A stretch of DNA of 64,000 bases from JADLGL01 sp050184415. Its GTDB lineage: Bacteria; Pseudomonadota; Alphaproteobacteria; Rhizobiales; Kaistiaceae. Of the stretch, positions 35,444 to 43,567 are shown piece by piece. Made by a program: the position numbers and the translations under genes. Positions within the stretch are counted from its first letter, which is position 1; the number at the start of each line of letters is the position of its first letter. The stretch is taken from contig JBFXAJ010000011.1 in NCBI GenBank assembly GCA_050184415.1, positions 1 to 64,000 of the forward strand, in the 5' to 3' direction. The notes under the pieces are model-generated. The model was not told the origin of the DNA, ran no database searches, and saw only the letters and a program-made list of their open reading frames with translations.

Positions 35444-35467
35444 TTCGATAATTAGCTAATTGTCGAA
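35444..35467 (+). promoter_or_regulatory. Operator palindrome of the ArsR/SdpR-type gene
   Basis: A 24-base palindrome TTCGA-T-AATTAGCTAATT-G-TCGAA with one mismatched pair ends two bases before the ATG of the regulator gene. TTGACT at 35433-35438 may be its -35 element. Repression by the encoded ArsR-family protein is inferred. Confidence 0.65.
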
Positions 35468-35469
35468 TC

Positions 35470-35766
35470 ATGAGCAGCGTCTTCAAGGCCCTTTCAGATC
35501 CCACGCGCCGCCAGGTGCTGCAGCTCCTGCGCAAGGGGCCGCTGAGCGCGGGCGCGCTGTGCGATCACTTCGCCGTCTCGAAGCCGACGATGTCGGCTCA
35601 CTTCGCGGTGCTGAAGGAGGCCGACCTCGTCGATACCGAGAGGGCCGGCAAGTCCGTCATCTATCACCTGAAGCTCTCGGTCCTCGAGGAGGCGCTGCTG
35701 GGCTTCGCGCAGTCGTTCGGCCTTGGCGAGAAAGCCTCGCCAGGCAAGATGGAGACTCAGTCATGA
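35470..35766 (+). CDS. ArsR/SdpR-family transcriptional repressor
   Basis: 98 residues. The start MSSVFKALSDPTRRQVLQLLRKGPL and the recognition helix SKPTMSAHFAVLKEADLVDTER are typical of autorepressors of the SdpR group, which lack metal-binding cysteines. Its stop overlaps the start of a membrane protein gene (ATGA), repeating the known arrangement of SdpR with a membrane partner (SdpI-like) that can sequester it. The palindrome directly upstream is the likely operator. Confidence 0.85.
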   Translation: MSSVFKALSDPTRRQVLQLLRKGPLSAGALCDHFAVSKPTMSAHFAVLKEADLVDTERAGKSVIYHLKLSVLEEALLGFAQSFGLGEKASPGKMETQS

Positions 35767-36158
35767 AGAAGGAAATCGTGACCGCCCTCGCCTGGGCCGG
35801 CGGAATCATCGCCGTCGCCCTTGCCGCGGCCTTCGCGCGCGGCCAAGGCACCATCGGCGGCGACACGGCCACACGCGTGGTCATGGCCATGATCGGGCTG
35901 ATGGTGGTCTATTTCGGCAACCGCCTGCCGAAGAAGGTGGTCCCCAACGCGCATGGCAGCAGGGCGGTCCGCATCGGCGGCTGGGCCCTCGTGCTGAGCG
36001 GGCTAATCTATGCCGCGCTATGGGCCTTCGCGCCGATCCCGGTTGCACGCACCGTCGGAACGGGCGCGGTCGCCGTCGCCATCATCGTGATGCTGGTCGC
36101 GGTGACGCGGGGCTATCGCGCCTACGTCCAGGCCGCAGCGAGCAAGGCCGACCGCTGA
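35763..36158 (+). CDS. Membrane partner of the SdpR-type repressor
   Basis: 131 residues with four hydrophobic stretches: IVTALAWAGGIIAVALAAAFA, VVMAMIGLMVVYFGN, IGGWALVLSGLIYAALWAFAP and TVGTGAVAVAIIVMLVAV. The segment YFGNRLPKKV precedes the third. It is reminiscent of SdpI/DUF-type membrane partners, but the similarity is by gene order more than by motif. Translationally coupled to the regulator gene. Confidence 0.7.
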   Translation: MKKEIVTALAWAGGIIAVALAAAFARGQGTIGGDTATRVVMAMIGLMVVYFGNRLPKKVVPNAHGSRAVRIGGWALVLSGLIYAALWAFAPIPVARTVGTGAVAVAIIVMLVAVTRGYRAYVQAAASKADR

Positions 36159-36160
36159 CC

Positions 36161-36571
36161 TCAGTGCAGCCGCGACGAGGGCGGCGGCAGATCCATCGGG
36201 ACGATCACCGGCGAGGCCATGTCGCCGTTGCGGTCGACGGCGGCCTCGGCGACCGCGCGGATGCGGGTGACGAGGCGCGCGGCGTCGCGGGTCGCATTCT
36301 CAGGGGCGCCGGGACCGCCGAGCACCACCACGCACGGCTTCGACTGGACCCCGGCCAGCGCCGCCAGCACCTCGCGGCAGCGCTCGTCCTCGATGCTGAG
36401 CCGCACGGCGACAAGATCGGGGCCGCAGCGGGCGGCGTCGGTCCCGACGCGGCGGAGATCGCGGCTCTGGCCGACCACGGCCATGTCGCGGTCCATGTCG
36501 ATGGCACGCGCAAGCGCAGCCCCGCTCACAGGCTCGGCGTCGACCACGAGCACGCGGAGCGGATCGGTCAC
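36161..36571 (-). CDS. Degenerate receiver-domain protein in the chpT operon
   Basis: 136 residues from the GTG at 36571 (AGGA four bases upstream; a GTG at 36625 is an alternative). The fold of a response-regulator receiver can be followed: LRVLVVDAEPVSGAALARAI with the acidic pocket, CGPDLVAVRLSIEDERCREVL at strand 3 and CVVVLGGPGAPE at strand 4. The phospho-accepting Asp expected in strand 3 is missing (VAVRLS instead of LxxLDxxMP). It may act as a phosphorylation-independent adaptor. Third gene after chpT on the same strand. Confidence 0.55.
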   Translation of the reverse strand: MTDPLRVLVVDAEPVSGAALARAIDMDRDMAVVGQSRDLRRVGTDAARCGPDLVAVRLSIEDERCREVLAALAGVQSKPCVVVLGGPGAPENATRDAARLVTRIRAVAEAAVDRNGDMASPVIVPMDLPPPSSRLH

Positions 36572-36794
36572 CGGTCCTGATCGCGCCGCCCTCCGGATGG
36601 CGACGCCTTCGAGCCAACGCTTCACGAAACCCTGTCCCTGAAATCGAAACCGGATGGTCCGGCTGCGGCGCCCCGCTCTGCTTGGTGCAAAGGCTTCATC
36701 GAGGCAAGACCCGCGGTTTGCGCCATGATTGGGTCGCCCACAAGACGCGGCCGACAAAAGGTACCCCCGTCCAACGCAAACGAACGCGACGGCA

Positions 36795-37310
36795 TCAGGC
36801 CGCGCCGGCGGCCGATATCGCCCCGTCCCAATAGCGGAGCGGCATCGCAAGGCTGCGAGCGCCGTTCGCGGCGTCGGTAAACGCGACGCCGAGCGTCCCG
36901 ATGCGCGCCGCGAGAGCCGAAGCACTCTCGGTGGACGGCACGCCGTCATCGCGAACCGAAAGGCGGAGGACCGCGCTGGCGACCGTTGCCTCGACGACCA
37001 CGGTCGCGGCAGGCGCCTTGCCCGCGCAGAGGCGGGTCATCGGGTCCTCGACCTGGTGGAGGACGGTATCGCGGAGCACGGCGAGGAGCGCGGGGATGAT
37101 CCGCGCCACATCCTCGGTGGCAAGCCGCACCGGCGGCACCAGGAGCTGGAGCATGGCGAGGCGCCCGTGGAGCCCGGCGAGCTCGGACACGAACGGCCGA
37201 AGATGCTCGAGCGCGTCGCCGAGGAGCCAGAGGGGCGCCATTGGGGATTCATCGCGATCCGCCGCGCCGGTCAGCCCGGTCGAAAACCGTTCGTCGAAGA
37301 AGGATGTCAT
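36795..37310 (-). CDS. Unrecognised protein downstream of chpT, possible kinase-fold relic
   Basis: 171 residues from ATG 37310, 120 bases after chpT on the same strand. The first half is helical (WLLGDALEHLRPFVSELAGLHGRLAMLQLL), followed by VARIIPALLAVLRDTVLHQVED and a likely beta region VVVEATVASAVLRLSVRDDGVPS. The order of helices then sheet recalls the DHp-plus-HATPase fold of ChpT, but no His-box or ATP-binding motif is visible. I would treat the function as unknown. Confidence 0.5.
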   Translation of the reverse strand: MTSFFDERFSTGLTGAADRDESPMAPLWLLGDALEHLRPFVSELAGLHGRLAMLQLLVPPVRLATEDVARIIPALLAVLRDTVLHQVEDPMTRLCAGKAPAATVVVEATVASAVLRLSVRDDGVPSTESASALAARIGTLGVAFTDAANGARSLAMPLRYWDGAISAAGAA

Positions 37311-37430
37311 CTGGCGGAAAGGACCCGGAAAACTGGCGCGACGCCCAAGCGAGTCGCTGGCGCGGAGCTTCGGGGGGAAATGGTTAATGGAGCCTGAAAC
37401 GCGCCGTGCGGCGGCGCCACCGGCGATCTC

Positions 37431-38090
37431 CTACGCCGCTGCGGCCGAGGCCGGGCGGGCCAGGATCGTCACGGTCTCGCCCTCGAGGCCCGCGCCAACG
37501 GTCATGTTCGCCAGCCGGGCCAGAAGGCCGGCGTAATAGGGCTGGATCATGTGCGCGTCGATCGCGAGGCCCGCGATCTCGCCGGGCACCAGCTGCTCGA
37601 ATGCGGGGGGAATGCGTGCACTCGGCCCGGTTGAGTCCAGCCGGAAGGTAGGCCCGTCACCCGCGATCGCGACCTCGACCTTGATGGCGCCGCCACGCGG
37701 TATCGCTGCGGTCGCGAGGAGGAGGAGGTTGAGGAGGAGCTTCACCTGGTTCTTGGGCATCAGCGCGCGGGGCGCCTCCCAGGCCAGTTGGGGCTTCTCG
37801 AGCTCCATCAGGCCGCGCGCCACCTTCTCCGCGTCGCCGAGGTCGATCTCGGCGCCGGCGCTGCCGGCGGCGCCGAAGGCGATGCGCGCGAATTGCAGCT
37901 TGGCCGAGGCCTGGGTGGCGCTCTTCCGGATCAGGTCGAAGGCGAAGGTCCGCGTCTCCTCGTCGGCATCGTCGTCGAGGACTTCGAGCCCGTTGATGAT
38001 GGCGCCGACCGGGTTGATCACGTCGTGGCAGACGCGGCTGCACAGCAGCGCCGCAAGGTCGTGCGCTTCCAGCTCGATAGCCTCCGACAT
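37431..38090 (-). CDS. chpT: Histidine phosphotransferase ChpT
   Basis: 219 residues. The N-terminal helical hairpin carries the phospho-accepting His22 in LLCSRVCHDVINPVGAIINGLEVL; the C-terminal domain (about 95-215) is a degenerate ATPase fold without ATP-binding boxes (MPKNQVKLLLNLLLLATAAIPRGG). ChpT passes phosphate from CckA to CtrA and CpdR. ctrA itself lies 2 kb away and divK 6 kb away. eipA is divergently transcribed with a CtrA-type half-site in between. Confidence 0.93.
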   Translation of the reverse strand: MSEAIELEAHDLAALLCSRVCHDVINPVGAIINGLEVLDDDADEETRTFAFDLIRKSATQASAKLQFARIAFGAAGSAGAEIDLGDAEKVARGLMELEKPQLAWEAPRALMPKNQVKLLLNLLLLATAAIPRGGAIKVEVAIAGDGPTFRLDSTGPSARIPPAFEQLVPGEIAGLAIDAHMIQPYYAGLLARLANMTVGAGLEGETVTILARPASAAAA

Positions 38091-38232
38091 GCTCGTTTCC
38101 TTCGAATCAAACCCGGCGATGCCCGAACGCGTACACCTTGCGTTCCGCGGACGGCAAACGCCGGGGGCGCTCCGACGACGCCGTCCACCGCTTTGCGGCG
38201 CCGCCCCGCGAGGGGGACCACACTATCGTCAG

Positions 38233-38254
38233 GAATCTCTTAACCTTATTGACT
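38233..38254 (+). promoter_or_regulatory. CtrA half-site and GANTC between chpT and eipA
   Basis: GAATC (38233-38237), TTAACC (38240-38245) and a possible -35 TTGACT (38249-38254) are packed within 22 bases, about 100 bases before eipA. TTAACC matches one CtrA half-site; a second full half-site at the usual spacing is not clear. Confidence 0.45.
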
Positions 38255-38351
38255 ATCGTGGTTACCAGACCCTGAACGCCAACTCGCCGCGCGCCGCGCG
38301 CAAATCGCAGAAACCAGCGGTTTTCCTCGCTTCCAAGTGGAGATCGTGACC

Positions 38352-38930
38352 ATGATTCGTTCGTTCGTGACGCGTTTCGCCGCAATGTTGGCCGTCGTCG
38401 CGGCCCTCTCGGGGCTCGGCTCGGCGCCCGCAGCGGCGCAAGCCAACAACCAGTACACCGGCGACCAGCTCGTGGCGGCCGGCACGAGCTTCTTCACCCA
38501 GGTCTCGGGCAATCTCGCCGCCGTCATCGAAGAGGCGATCAGCCGGTTCGGGCTGCCGAACGGCTACATCCTCGGGCAGACCGCGGGCGGCGCCTTCATC
38601 GGCGGCGTCCGCATCGGCGAGGGAACGCTGATCACCCAGAATGCGGGGACCGTGCCGGTCTACTGGATCGGCCCGTCGGTCGGCTTCGACATCGGCGGCG
38701 ACGCCTCCCAGACCATGATGCTGGTGTACAATCTTCCGGACATCAACTCGATCTACAACCGCTTCTATGGCGTGAGCGGCACGGCCTATGTGGTCGGCGG
38801 CGTCGGCATGACGGTGCTCACTAACCAAAACATCACTCTTGTCCCGATCGTGTCTGGCGTTGGCGCCCGCATCGGCCTTAGCATGGGCTATCTGAAGTTT
38901 ACCCCGGAGCGGACCGCCAATCCGTTCTGA
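38352..38930 (+). CDS. eipA: EipA family envelope integrity protein (DUF1134)
   Basis: 192 residues from ATG 38352. Signal peptide ending at AAAQA, then the DUF1134 domain: VIEEAISRFGLPNGYILGQTAGGAFIGGVRIGEG, VYWIGPSVGFDIGGD and VYNLPDINSIYNRFYGVSGTAY. EipA is a periplasmic small beta-barrel needed for envelope stress resistance in Brucella, where CtrA activates it. The CtrA-type half-site upstream and the neighbouring chpT agree with that control here. Confidence 0.92.
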   Translation: MIRSFVTRFAAMLAVVAALSGLGSAPAAAQANNQYTGDQLVAAGTSFFTQVSGNLAAVIEEAISRFGLPNGYILGQTAGGAFIGGVRIGEGTLITQNAGTVPVYWIGPSVGFDIGGDASQTMMLVYNLPDINSIYNRFYGVSGTAYVVGGVGMTVLTNQNITLVPIVSGVGARIGLSMGYLKFTPERTANPF

Positions 38931-38966
38931 GGCCCGGTCCAGCCGAGGCTCACCCTGAGTTGCCGG

Positions 38967-38990
38967 CGAAGTTGGATGTTTCCGACTTCG
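38967..38990. repeat. AAGTCGGAAACATCCGACTT hairpin repeat, copy 1
   Basis: 24-base imperfect inverted repeat CGAAGT...ACTTCG, in reverse orientation to, and differing by one base from, the copies at 61864-61887 and 63900-63923. It follows eipA by about 35 bases and may serve as a terminator. Confidence 0.65.
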
Positions 38991-39050
38991 CCCCAATGAA
39001 GGTGGGGTTTGCGGAGCCCGGGAGCACGGGCGGGATCGGAGGGCGGGCCT

Positions 39051-40289
39051 TTGATCGAAGCCGCAATGTATTTTGCGCTCGGCCTGGCCGTTGCCGGGCT
39101 GATGGCGCTCATGATCGCGCCGTTCCTGTGGCGACGGGCCGTGCGTCTTACCCGCGCCCGCATCGAGCATACCCTCCCCCGCAACCTCTCCGAGATCCAG
39201 GCCGAGAAGGACCAGCTCCGGGCGGAGTTCGCGATGTCGACACGGCGGCTCGAGCTGTCGGTCGAGCGCTTGCGTGAAAAGGCCGGCGAGCACCTGACCG
39301 AGATCGGCCAGAAGCAGGAGCTGATCCGGCGGCTGGCGGAGGAACAGGCGAAGCGCGTCGCCGCACTCGACCAGCTCGAGGCCCGCGAGGCCGAGCTCGA
39401 CAAGCTGCTGAAGCGCCGCGAGGAGCGGCTTACCGAAGCTTCGGCCGAGCTCGAAGCGACCAGGAACAACCTTGCCGAGCGCGGACGAGCGCTCGAACAG
39501 CTCGAACAGACGCTGAAGCGGCTCAACGCGGCGAGCGAGCAGAAGACCGTGGAACTCGTCGCCAAAGGCACGGAAATCGACAATCTGCGCGACCAGCTCG
39601 TCGCAGCGCGGTCCAAGCAGACCGCGCTCGAGATCGAGCGGGCGCGGGCGACCGCGACGCTGTCGGAGGCGCATTCCGCCCGGGCGATGGACGCTCAGCG
39701 GATGGAATCCCTCGAGCGCCAGTTCGCCCGGCTCGAGGCTCTCCGCCAGGAGCATGCGATCGAGCTCAGCGAGCGCGATGCGGAGATCAGCCGTCTCGCC
39801 GACGAGCTCGCCGCCCGCGCCGCCGCGCAGGAGGAGGCGGAGGCGCGGCTCACCGAGACCGAGGCGGCATATGCGGAGGCCAGCGCGCATCTCGCGGACA
39901 TGGCGCTGCAGCTCGACGAGGTCTCGCGGCGCCACGAGGCCGACATCCTCGGCGACGCCATGGTTGGCCTCGATGCCGAACGGACCGCGATCGCAGCGCA
40001 GCTCGCCGCCCTCCAGGAGGCCCACGACCGGCTCGCGGTGGAGAATGCGGAGCTCCGGCGGATATCGGGCACCGAATGGGAGCAGGAGCGGGTCGAGAAC
40101 GCCATGCTCCGCGAGCGGCTGAATGACGTCGCCGGCGACGTCGCGCGGCTGACGCGCTCCTATCGCGGGGAGCTCGGCCTTGGCGAACTTGCCGCCCTTG
40201 GCGCCACCGAGAAGCCGGACCGGCCGCCGCGGGGCGACTCCGGACGGTCGCTCACGGCGCGGATCAGGGCGCGGCAACGTTCCGCCTAG
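39051..40289 (+). CDS. Membrane-anchored long coiled-coil protein
   Basis: 412 residues from a TTG at 39051 with GGAGGG seven bases upstream; the ATG at 39066 is the alternative. A single N-terminal transmembrane helix (YFALGLAVAGLMALMIAPFLWRR) is followed by a basic stretch and then about 330 residues of Glu/Leu/Ala/Arg-rich heptads forming an almost continuous cytoplasmic coiled coil. The tail is Arg-rich. Similar proteins are conserved near chpT/eipA in Hyphomicrobiales but their role is unknown; a scaffold at the envelope is plausible. Confidence 0.75.
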   Translation: MIEAAMYFALGLAVAGLMALMIAPFLWRRAVRLTRARIEHTLPRNLSEIQAEKDQLRAEFAMSTRRLELSVERLREKAGEHLTEIGQKQELIRRLAEEQAKRVAALDQLEAREAELDKLLKRREERLTEASAELEATRNNLAERGRALEQLEQTLKRLNAASEQKTVELVAKGTEIDNLRDQLVAARSKQTALEIERARATATLSEAHSARAMDAQRMESLERQFARLEALRQEHAIELSERDAEISRLADELAARAAAQEEAEARLTETEAAYAEASAHLADMALQLDEVSRRHEADILGDAMVGLDAERTAIAAQLAALQEAHDRLAVENAELRRISGTEWEQERVENAMLRERLNDVAGDVARLTRSYRGELGLGELAALGATEKPDRPPRGDSGRSLTARIRARQRSA

Positions 40290-40423
40290 CGGCGGCAGCC
40301 GCTTTGCCGCCATCATCCCCGCCCACTGATGGAAACACCAGCACGGCGGCGGCGTCATCCCGTGAAATTGCCTCGTGCCCTGCACCCATTGCACAAACGG
40401 TGTCACGGATTTTCAGGAAGGAC

Positions 40424-41506
40424 ATGATGTCTGGCTCGTTGATGCGGCGGATCGGAATTGCCTCCTTCGCCGCGCTGCTCGGCCTTCTCGCCGCAGCCGC
40501 CGCGACCCCGTCCGCGGCACAGTCGATCCAGGCCCGGGTCACCACCGACGTCAACGCCCGGTCCGGCCCGGGCAACGAGTACGGCGTGCTCTACGTCATC
40601 CCGCGCAACACCATCGTCACCGTCACGCGCTGCACGCAGGATCGCATCTGGTGCGAGGCGCAATACGGGACCCGCACCGGCTGGTCCGCGGCGCAGTACC
40701 TCGAGGCGCTCGGCACGCCCACGCCCACCCCAACTCCCACGCCGGTGCCGGTGCCCGTGCCGACTCCCACCCCGCCCCCCACGCCCGTGCCGACCCCGAC
40801 GCCCGGCCAGCCCGGCGTCGTTCAGCCCGGCGTTGGCCAGGGCCAATTGTTCCAGCAGTTCCTCAACCAGCTCTTCGGCCAGCCCACGCCGGTTCCGGGC
40901 CAGCCGATCCAGCCGCCGACCCCGGCCCGGCCGCGGACGCCGGCGGCCAACGAGGTCTGCTTCTACAAGGAAGCCGATTTCCTCGGCGACTTCTTCTGCG
41001 CCCGCATGGGCCAGTCGGACGCCACGCTCGCCGCGGACTGGAACGACCAGATCTCGTCGCTGCGGATCGGCACCGACGCGACCGTGCAGGTGTGTGGGGA
41101 CGCCAATTTCACCGGCTGGTGCCAGACCTATGTCGACGACATCGCGCGGCTCGGCGGGACGAGGAACGACTCGATCTCATCGTTCCGGGCGGTGGTGGCG
41201 ACCGCAACGCCCACACCCACCCCCACGCCGACACCAACGCCGCAGCCGGTCGCCCAGGTCTGCTTCTTCGAAGGCGTGTTCTACTCGGGTGCGAGCTTCT
41301 GCGTGCCGGCCGGACAGGCGTACCAGTTCCTGCCGACGGCCTGGAACAACCGGATCTCGTCGATCCGGATCGACGGCCGCCTCGCGGTCCAGGTCTGCGG
41401 CGACTACAACTACAATGGCTGGTGCGAGGAATACACGGTGAGCCTGCCGCAGCTCCCGGCCGGCCGCGACGACACGATTTCATCGGCGAGGGTGCGGGCG
41501 CTTTAG
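40424..41506 (+). CDS. Secreted SH3 plus double beta/gamma-crystallin-like (I36) protein
   Basis: 360 residues from ATG 40424 (AGGAAGG upstream). Order: signal peptide (to PSAAQS), bacterial SH3 domain (ARVTTDVNARSGPGNEYGVLYVIPRN), a Thr-Pro repeat linker, a Gln/Pro-rich spacer, a first I36/crystallin-like domain (VCFYKEADFLGDFFCA ... VQVCGDANFTGWCQTY), a second Thr-Pro linker, and a second copy (VCFFEGVFYSGASFCV ... VQVCGDYNYNGWCEEY). Both domains have matching cysteines. Probably an extracellular or cell-wall-associated protein; members of I36 include protease inhibitors. Confidence 0.8.
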   Translation: MMSGSLMRRIGIASFAALLGLLAAAAATPSAAQSIQARVTTDVNARSGPGNEYGVLYVIPRNTIVTVTRCTQDRIWCEAQYGTRTGWSAAQYLEALGTPTPTPTPTPVPVPVPTPTPPPTPVPTPTPGQPGVVQPGVGQGQLFQQFLNQLFGQPTPVPGQPIQPPTPARPRTPAANEVCFYKEADFLGDFFCARMGQSDATLAADWNDQISSLRIGTDATVQVCGDANFTGWCQTYVDDIARLGGTRNDSISSFRAVVATATPTPTPTPTPTPQPVAQVCFFEGVFYSGASFCVPAGQAYQFLPTAWNNRISSIRIDGRLAVQVCGDYNYNGWCEEYTVSLPQLPAGRDDTISSARVRAL

Positions 41507-41518
41507 CGGCCGGATACG

Positions 41519-41550
41519 AAAAAGGCCGCCCTCGATGAGGCGGCCTTTTT
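41519..41550. terminator. Bidirectional terminator
   Basis: AAAAAGGCCGCC / GGCGGCCTTTTT with a short loop, between the crystallin-like gene and the convergent infA. It can serve both strands. Confidence 0.85.
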
Positions 41551-41567
41551 CGCAATGCTCGACGGAG

Positions 41568-41843
41568 TTAGCGCCGGCGGAACTGCTGCGGGCGCTTCTG
41601 TCCCGGAGGACCGCCGCCACCCTCGGTGCGGTGACGGAAATTGATCCGTCCCTTCTCGAGATCGTAGGGCGTCATCTCCACCGTCACCCGGTCGCCGGCG
41701 AGGGTGCGGATGTGGTTCTTCCGCATCTTGCCGCCGGCGTAAGCGAGGATCTGGTGGTCGTTATCCAACCGCACGCGGTAGTTCCCGTCCGGGAGCACCT
41801 CGGTTACGACGCCCTCGAATTCGAGCAGCTCTTCCTTTGCCAT
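41568..41843 (-). CDS. infA: Translation initiation factor IF-1
   Basis: 91 residues from ATG 41843 with GAAAGGAC upstream. The OB-fold runs AKEELLEFEGVVTEVLPDGNYRVRL ... KMRKNHIRTLAGDRVTVEMTPYDLEKGRINFRH, the whole of a normal 72-residue IF-1. A basic, Gly-rich tail of about 19 residues (TEGGGGPPGQKRPQQFRRR) is an addition. The first 83 bases overlap the 3' end of the helicase gene in another frame, so the two may be translationally coupled. Confidence 0.95.
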   Translation of the reverse strand: MAKEELLEFEGVVTEVLPDGNYRVRLDNDHQILAYAGGKMRKNHIRTLAGDRVTVEMTPYDLEKGRINFRHRTEGGGGPPGQKRPQQFRRR

Positions 41844-43218
41844 TGTTCGTCCTTTCAGCTTTTCCGGCGTCGCTGGCGCCCGGATTGCGCGCGGTCTGCG
41901 CGGTCCGGACCGGCCGTCCGAGGAATTCGACCCCGGAGATTTCCTTCGTTCCTTCAGCTCCCGACCCGCGGCCGGCGTGATCCGGGCGGTGCCGCGGCCG
42001 GCCGCGATCGCGCGGCGGCTTGCGGTTCACCGGCCGGGAATCGGCCCGCTTGTGCGGCTCCGCCACCTGCGGCACGGCCGCAAGCGTGATCCCCACGGGC
42101 GGGGCCATGACCGGGATCGCCTGCCGGGTGAGCTTTTCGATGTCCCGCAGATAAGCCCTCTCGTCGCCGCTGCAAAGCGAGATCGCAATCCCTTCGCTTC
42201 CCGCGCGCGCGGTGCGGCCGATCCGGTGGACGTAGCTCTCCGGCTCGTTCGGCAGCTCGTAGTTGAAGACGTGCGTGATGTTGGTGACATCGATGCCGCG
42301 CGCGGCGATGTCGGTCGCGACGAGGACGCGGATCCGTCCGTCGCGGAACCCGCCCAGCGCCTTGTCGCGCTGCGGCTGGCTCTTGTTGCCGTGGATCGCC
42401 TGGGCGCCGATGCCGTCGCGGTCAAGGTTCTTCACGACGCGGTCGGCGCCGCGCTTGGTGCGGGTGAAGACGAGCGCCCGGTCGACCCCCTCGCCCGACA
42501 GGAGCGCAGTGAGCGCCTGCTGCTTCTCGCCGGCCGGAACGTGGATGACATGCTGGACGACGCGGTCGGCAGTCTTCGACACCGGCGTCACCGACACCGT
42601 GGCGGGGTCGCGCAGCAGCGTCTTGGCGAGGCTGTCGATCGCCTTTGGCATCGTCGCCGAGAAGAACAGGCTCTGCCGCTTGTTCGGCAAGTGCCGCGAG
42701 ATCTCCCGGATGGCGTGGATGAAGCCCATGTCGAGCATGCGGTCGGCCTCATCGAGGACGAGGATTTCGACGGCGTCGAGGCGAACCGATCCCGTCTTCA
42801 TGTGGTCGACGAGGCGGCCGGGCGTCGCGATCAGGACGTCGACGCCGCGGGCAAGGGCGCGGATCTGCGCCCGCATCGAGACGCCGCCGATGACGACGGC
42901 CGTGGTGAGGTCGAGGTGCCGGCCATAGGCCTGGAACCGCTCGCCGATCTGGTTGGAGAGCTCGCGCGTCGGCGACAGCACCAGGATGCGGGCGCTCTTC
43001 GCGACCAGCGGCCGCGGGGCGGTTGCGAGGCGGCTGAGGATCGGGAGGGCGAACGCGGCGGTCTTGCCGGTGCCGGTCTGCGCGATGCCGAGGAGATCCC
43101 GGCCGGCGAGAACGTGAGGAATGGCCTGGGCCTGGATGGGGGTCGGCGTGACGTGACGCTCCTGGGCGAGCGCCTTGAGGATCGGCTCGTGCAAGCCGAA
43201 ATCAGTGAAGGAAACCAA
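41761..43218 (-). CDS. rhlE: DEAD-box RNA helicase, RhlE type
   Basis: 485 residues from a TTG at 43218. Motifs in order: F-x-x-F-G-L Q motif (SFTDFGLHEPIL, TPIQAQAIP), I AQTGTGKT, Ia PTRELSNQ, II DEADRMLDMG, III SAT, V ATDIAARGID and VI HRIGRTARAG. The last 100 residues are basic and disordered, as in RhlE helicases used in cold adaptation, rRNA maturation and RNA degradosomes. Its end overlaps infA by 83 bases. Confidence 0.92.
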   Translation of the reverse strand: MVSFTDFGLHEPILKALAQERHVTPTPIQAQAIPHVLAGRDLLGIAQTGTGKTAAFALPILSRLATAPRPLVAKSARILVLSPTRELSNQIGERFQAYGRHLDLTTAVVIGGVSMRAQIRALARGVDVLIATPGRLVDHMKTGSVRLDAVEILVLDEADRMLDMGFIHAIREISRHLPNKRQSLFFSATMPKAIDSLAKTLLRDPATVSVTPVSKTADRVVQHVIHVPAGEKQQALTALLSGEGVDRALVFTRTKRGADRVVKNLDRDGIGAQAIHGNKSQPQRDKALGGFRDGRIRVLVATDIAARGIDVTNITHVFNYELPNEPESYVHRIGRTARAGSEGIAISLCSGDERAYLRDIEKLTRQAIPVMAPPVGITLAAVPQVAEPHKRADSRPVNRKPPRDRGRPRHRPDHAGRGSGAEGTKEISGVEFLGRPVRTAQTARNPGASDAGKAERTNNGKGRAARIRGRRNRGAPGRELPRAVG

Positions 43219-43567
43219 AGCAGGTCTTTCAAAATGCAGCCGCCCGCGGCGCTCTTCGGACAGAGTCCGGGCGCCGGCGGCTTTGGGGCTTGAGAACCCC
43301 GCGTGCCGGGAACTCGATTGATTGGGTGAAAGGGCTGGCCGATGACGCGCTTGGCGTCTCGTTCACGCGGCCACAGCGGCTAAATGGGGCAGTTGGCCCC
43401 AATAAGCAATGGTTAGCCGCGATATTCGTGGTGCGTTGCAAAATCGCAGCGGACACACCATCTTAGGGGGCGCAGCGGGCCCGCCTCCCCCGGCCCGTCA
43501 CTTTTCACATGCCTGACCAGCGTCCCGAATTTGCCGGGATTCCCGTCGACAAGATGGAAGGTGCCTG
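43219..43567. other. Helicase leader and intergenic stretch
   Basis: About 350 bases between divergent helicase and H1-like genes. No gene seen. A small stem TGGGGC/GCCCCA lies at 43385-43401. The long distance would leave room for a structured 5' leader of the helicase mRNA, which is common for RhlE genes. Confidence 0.35.
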
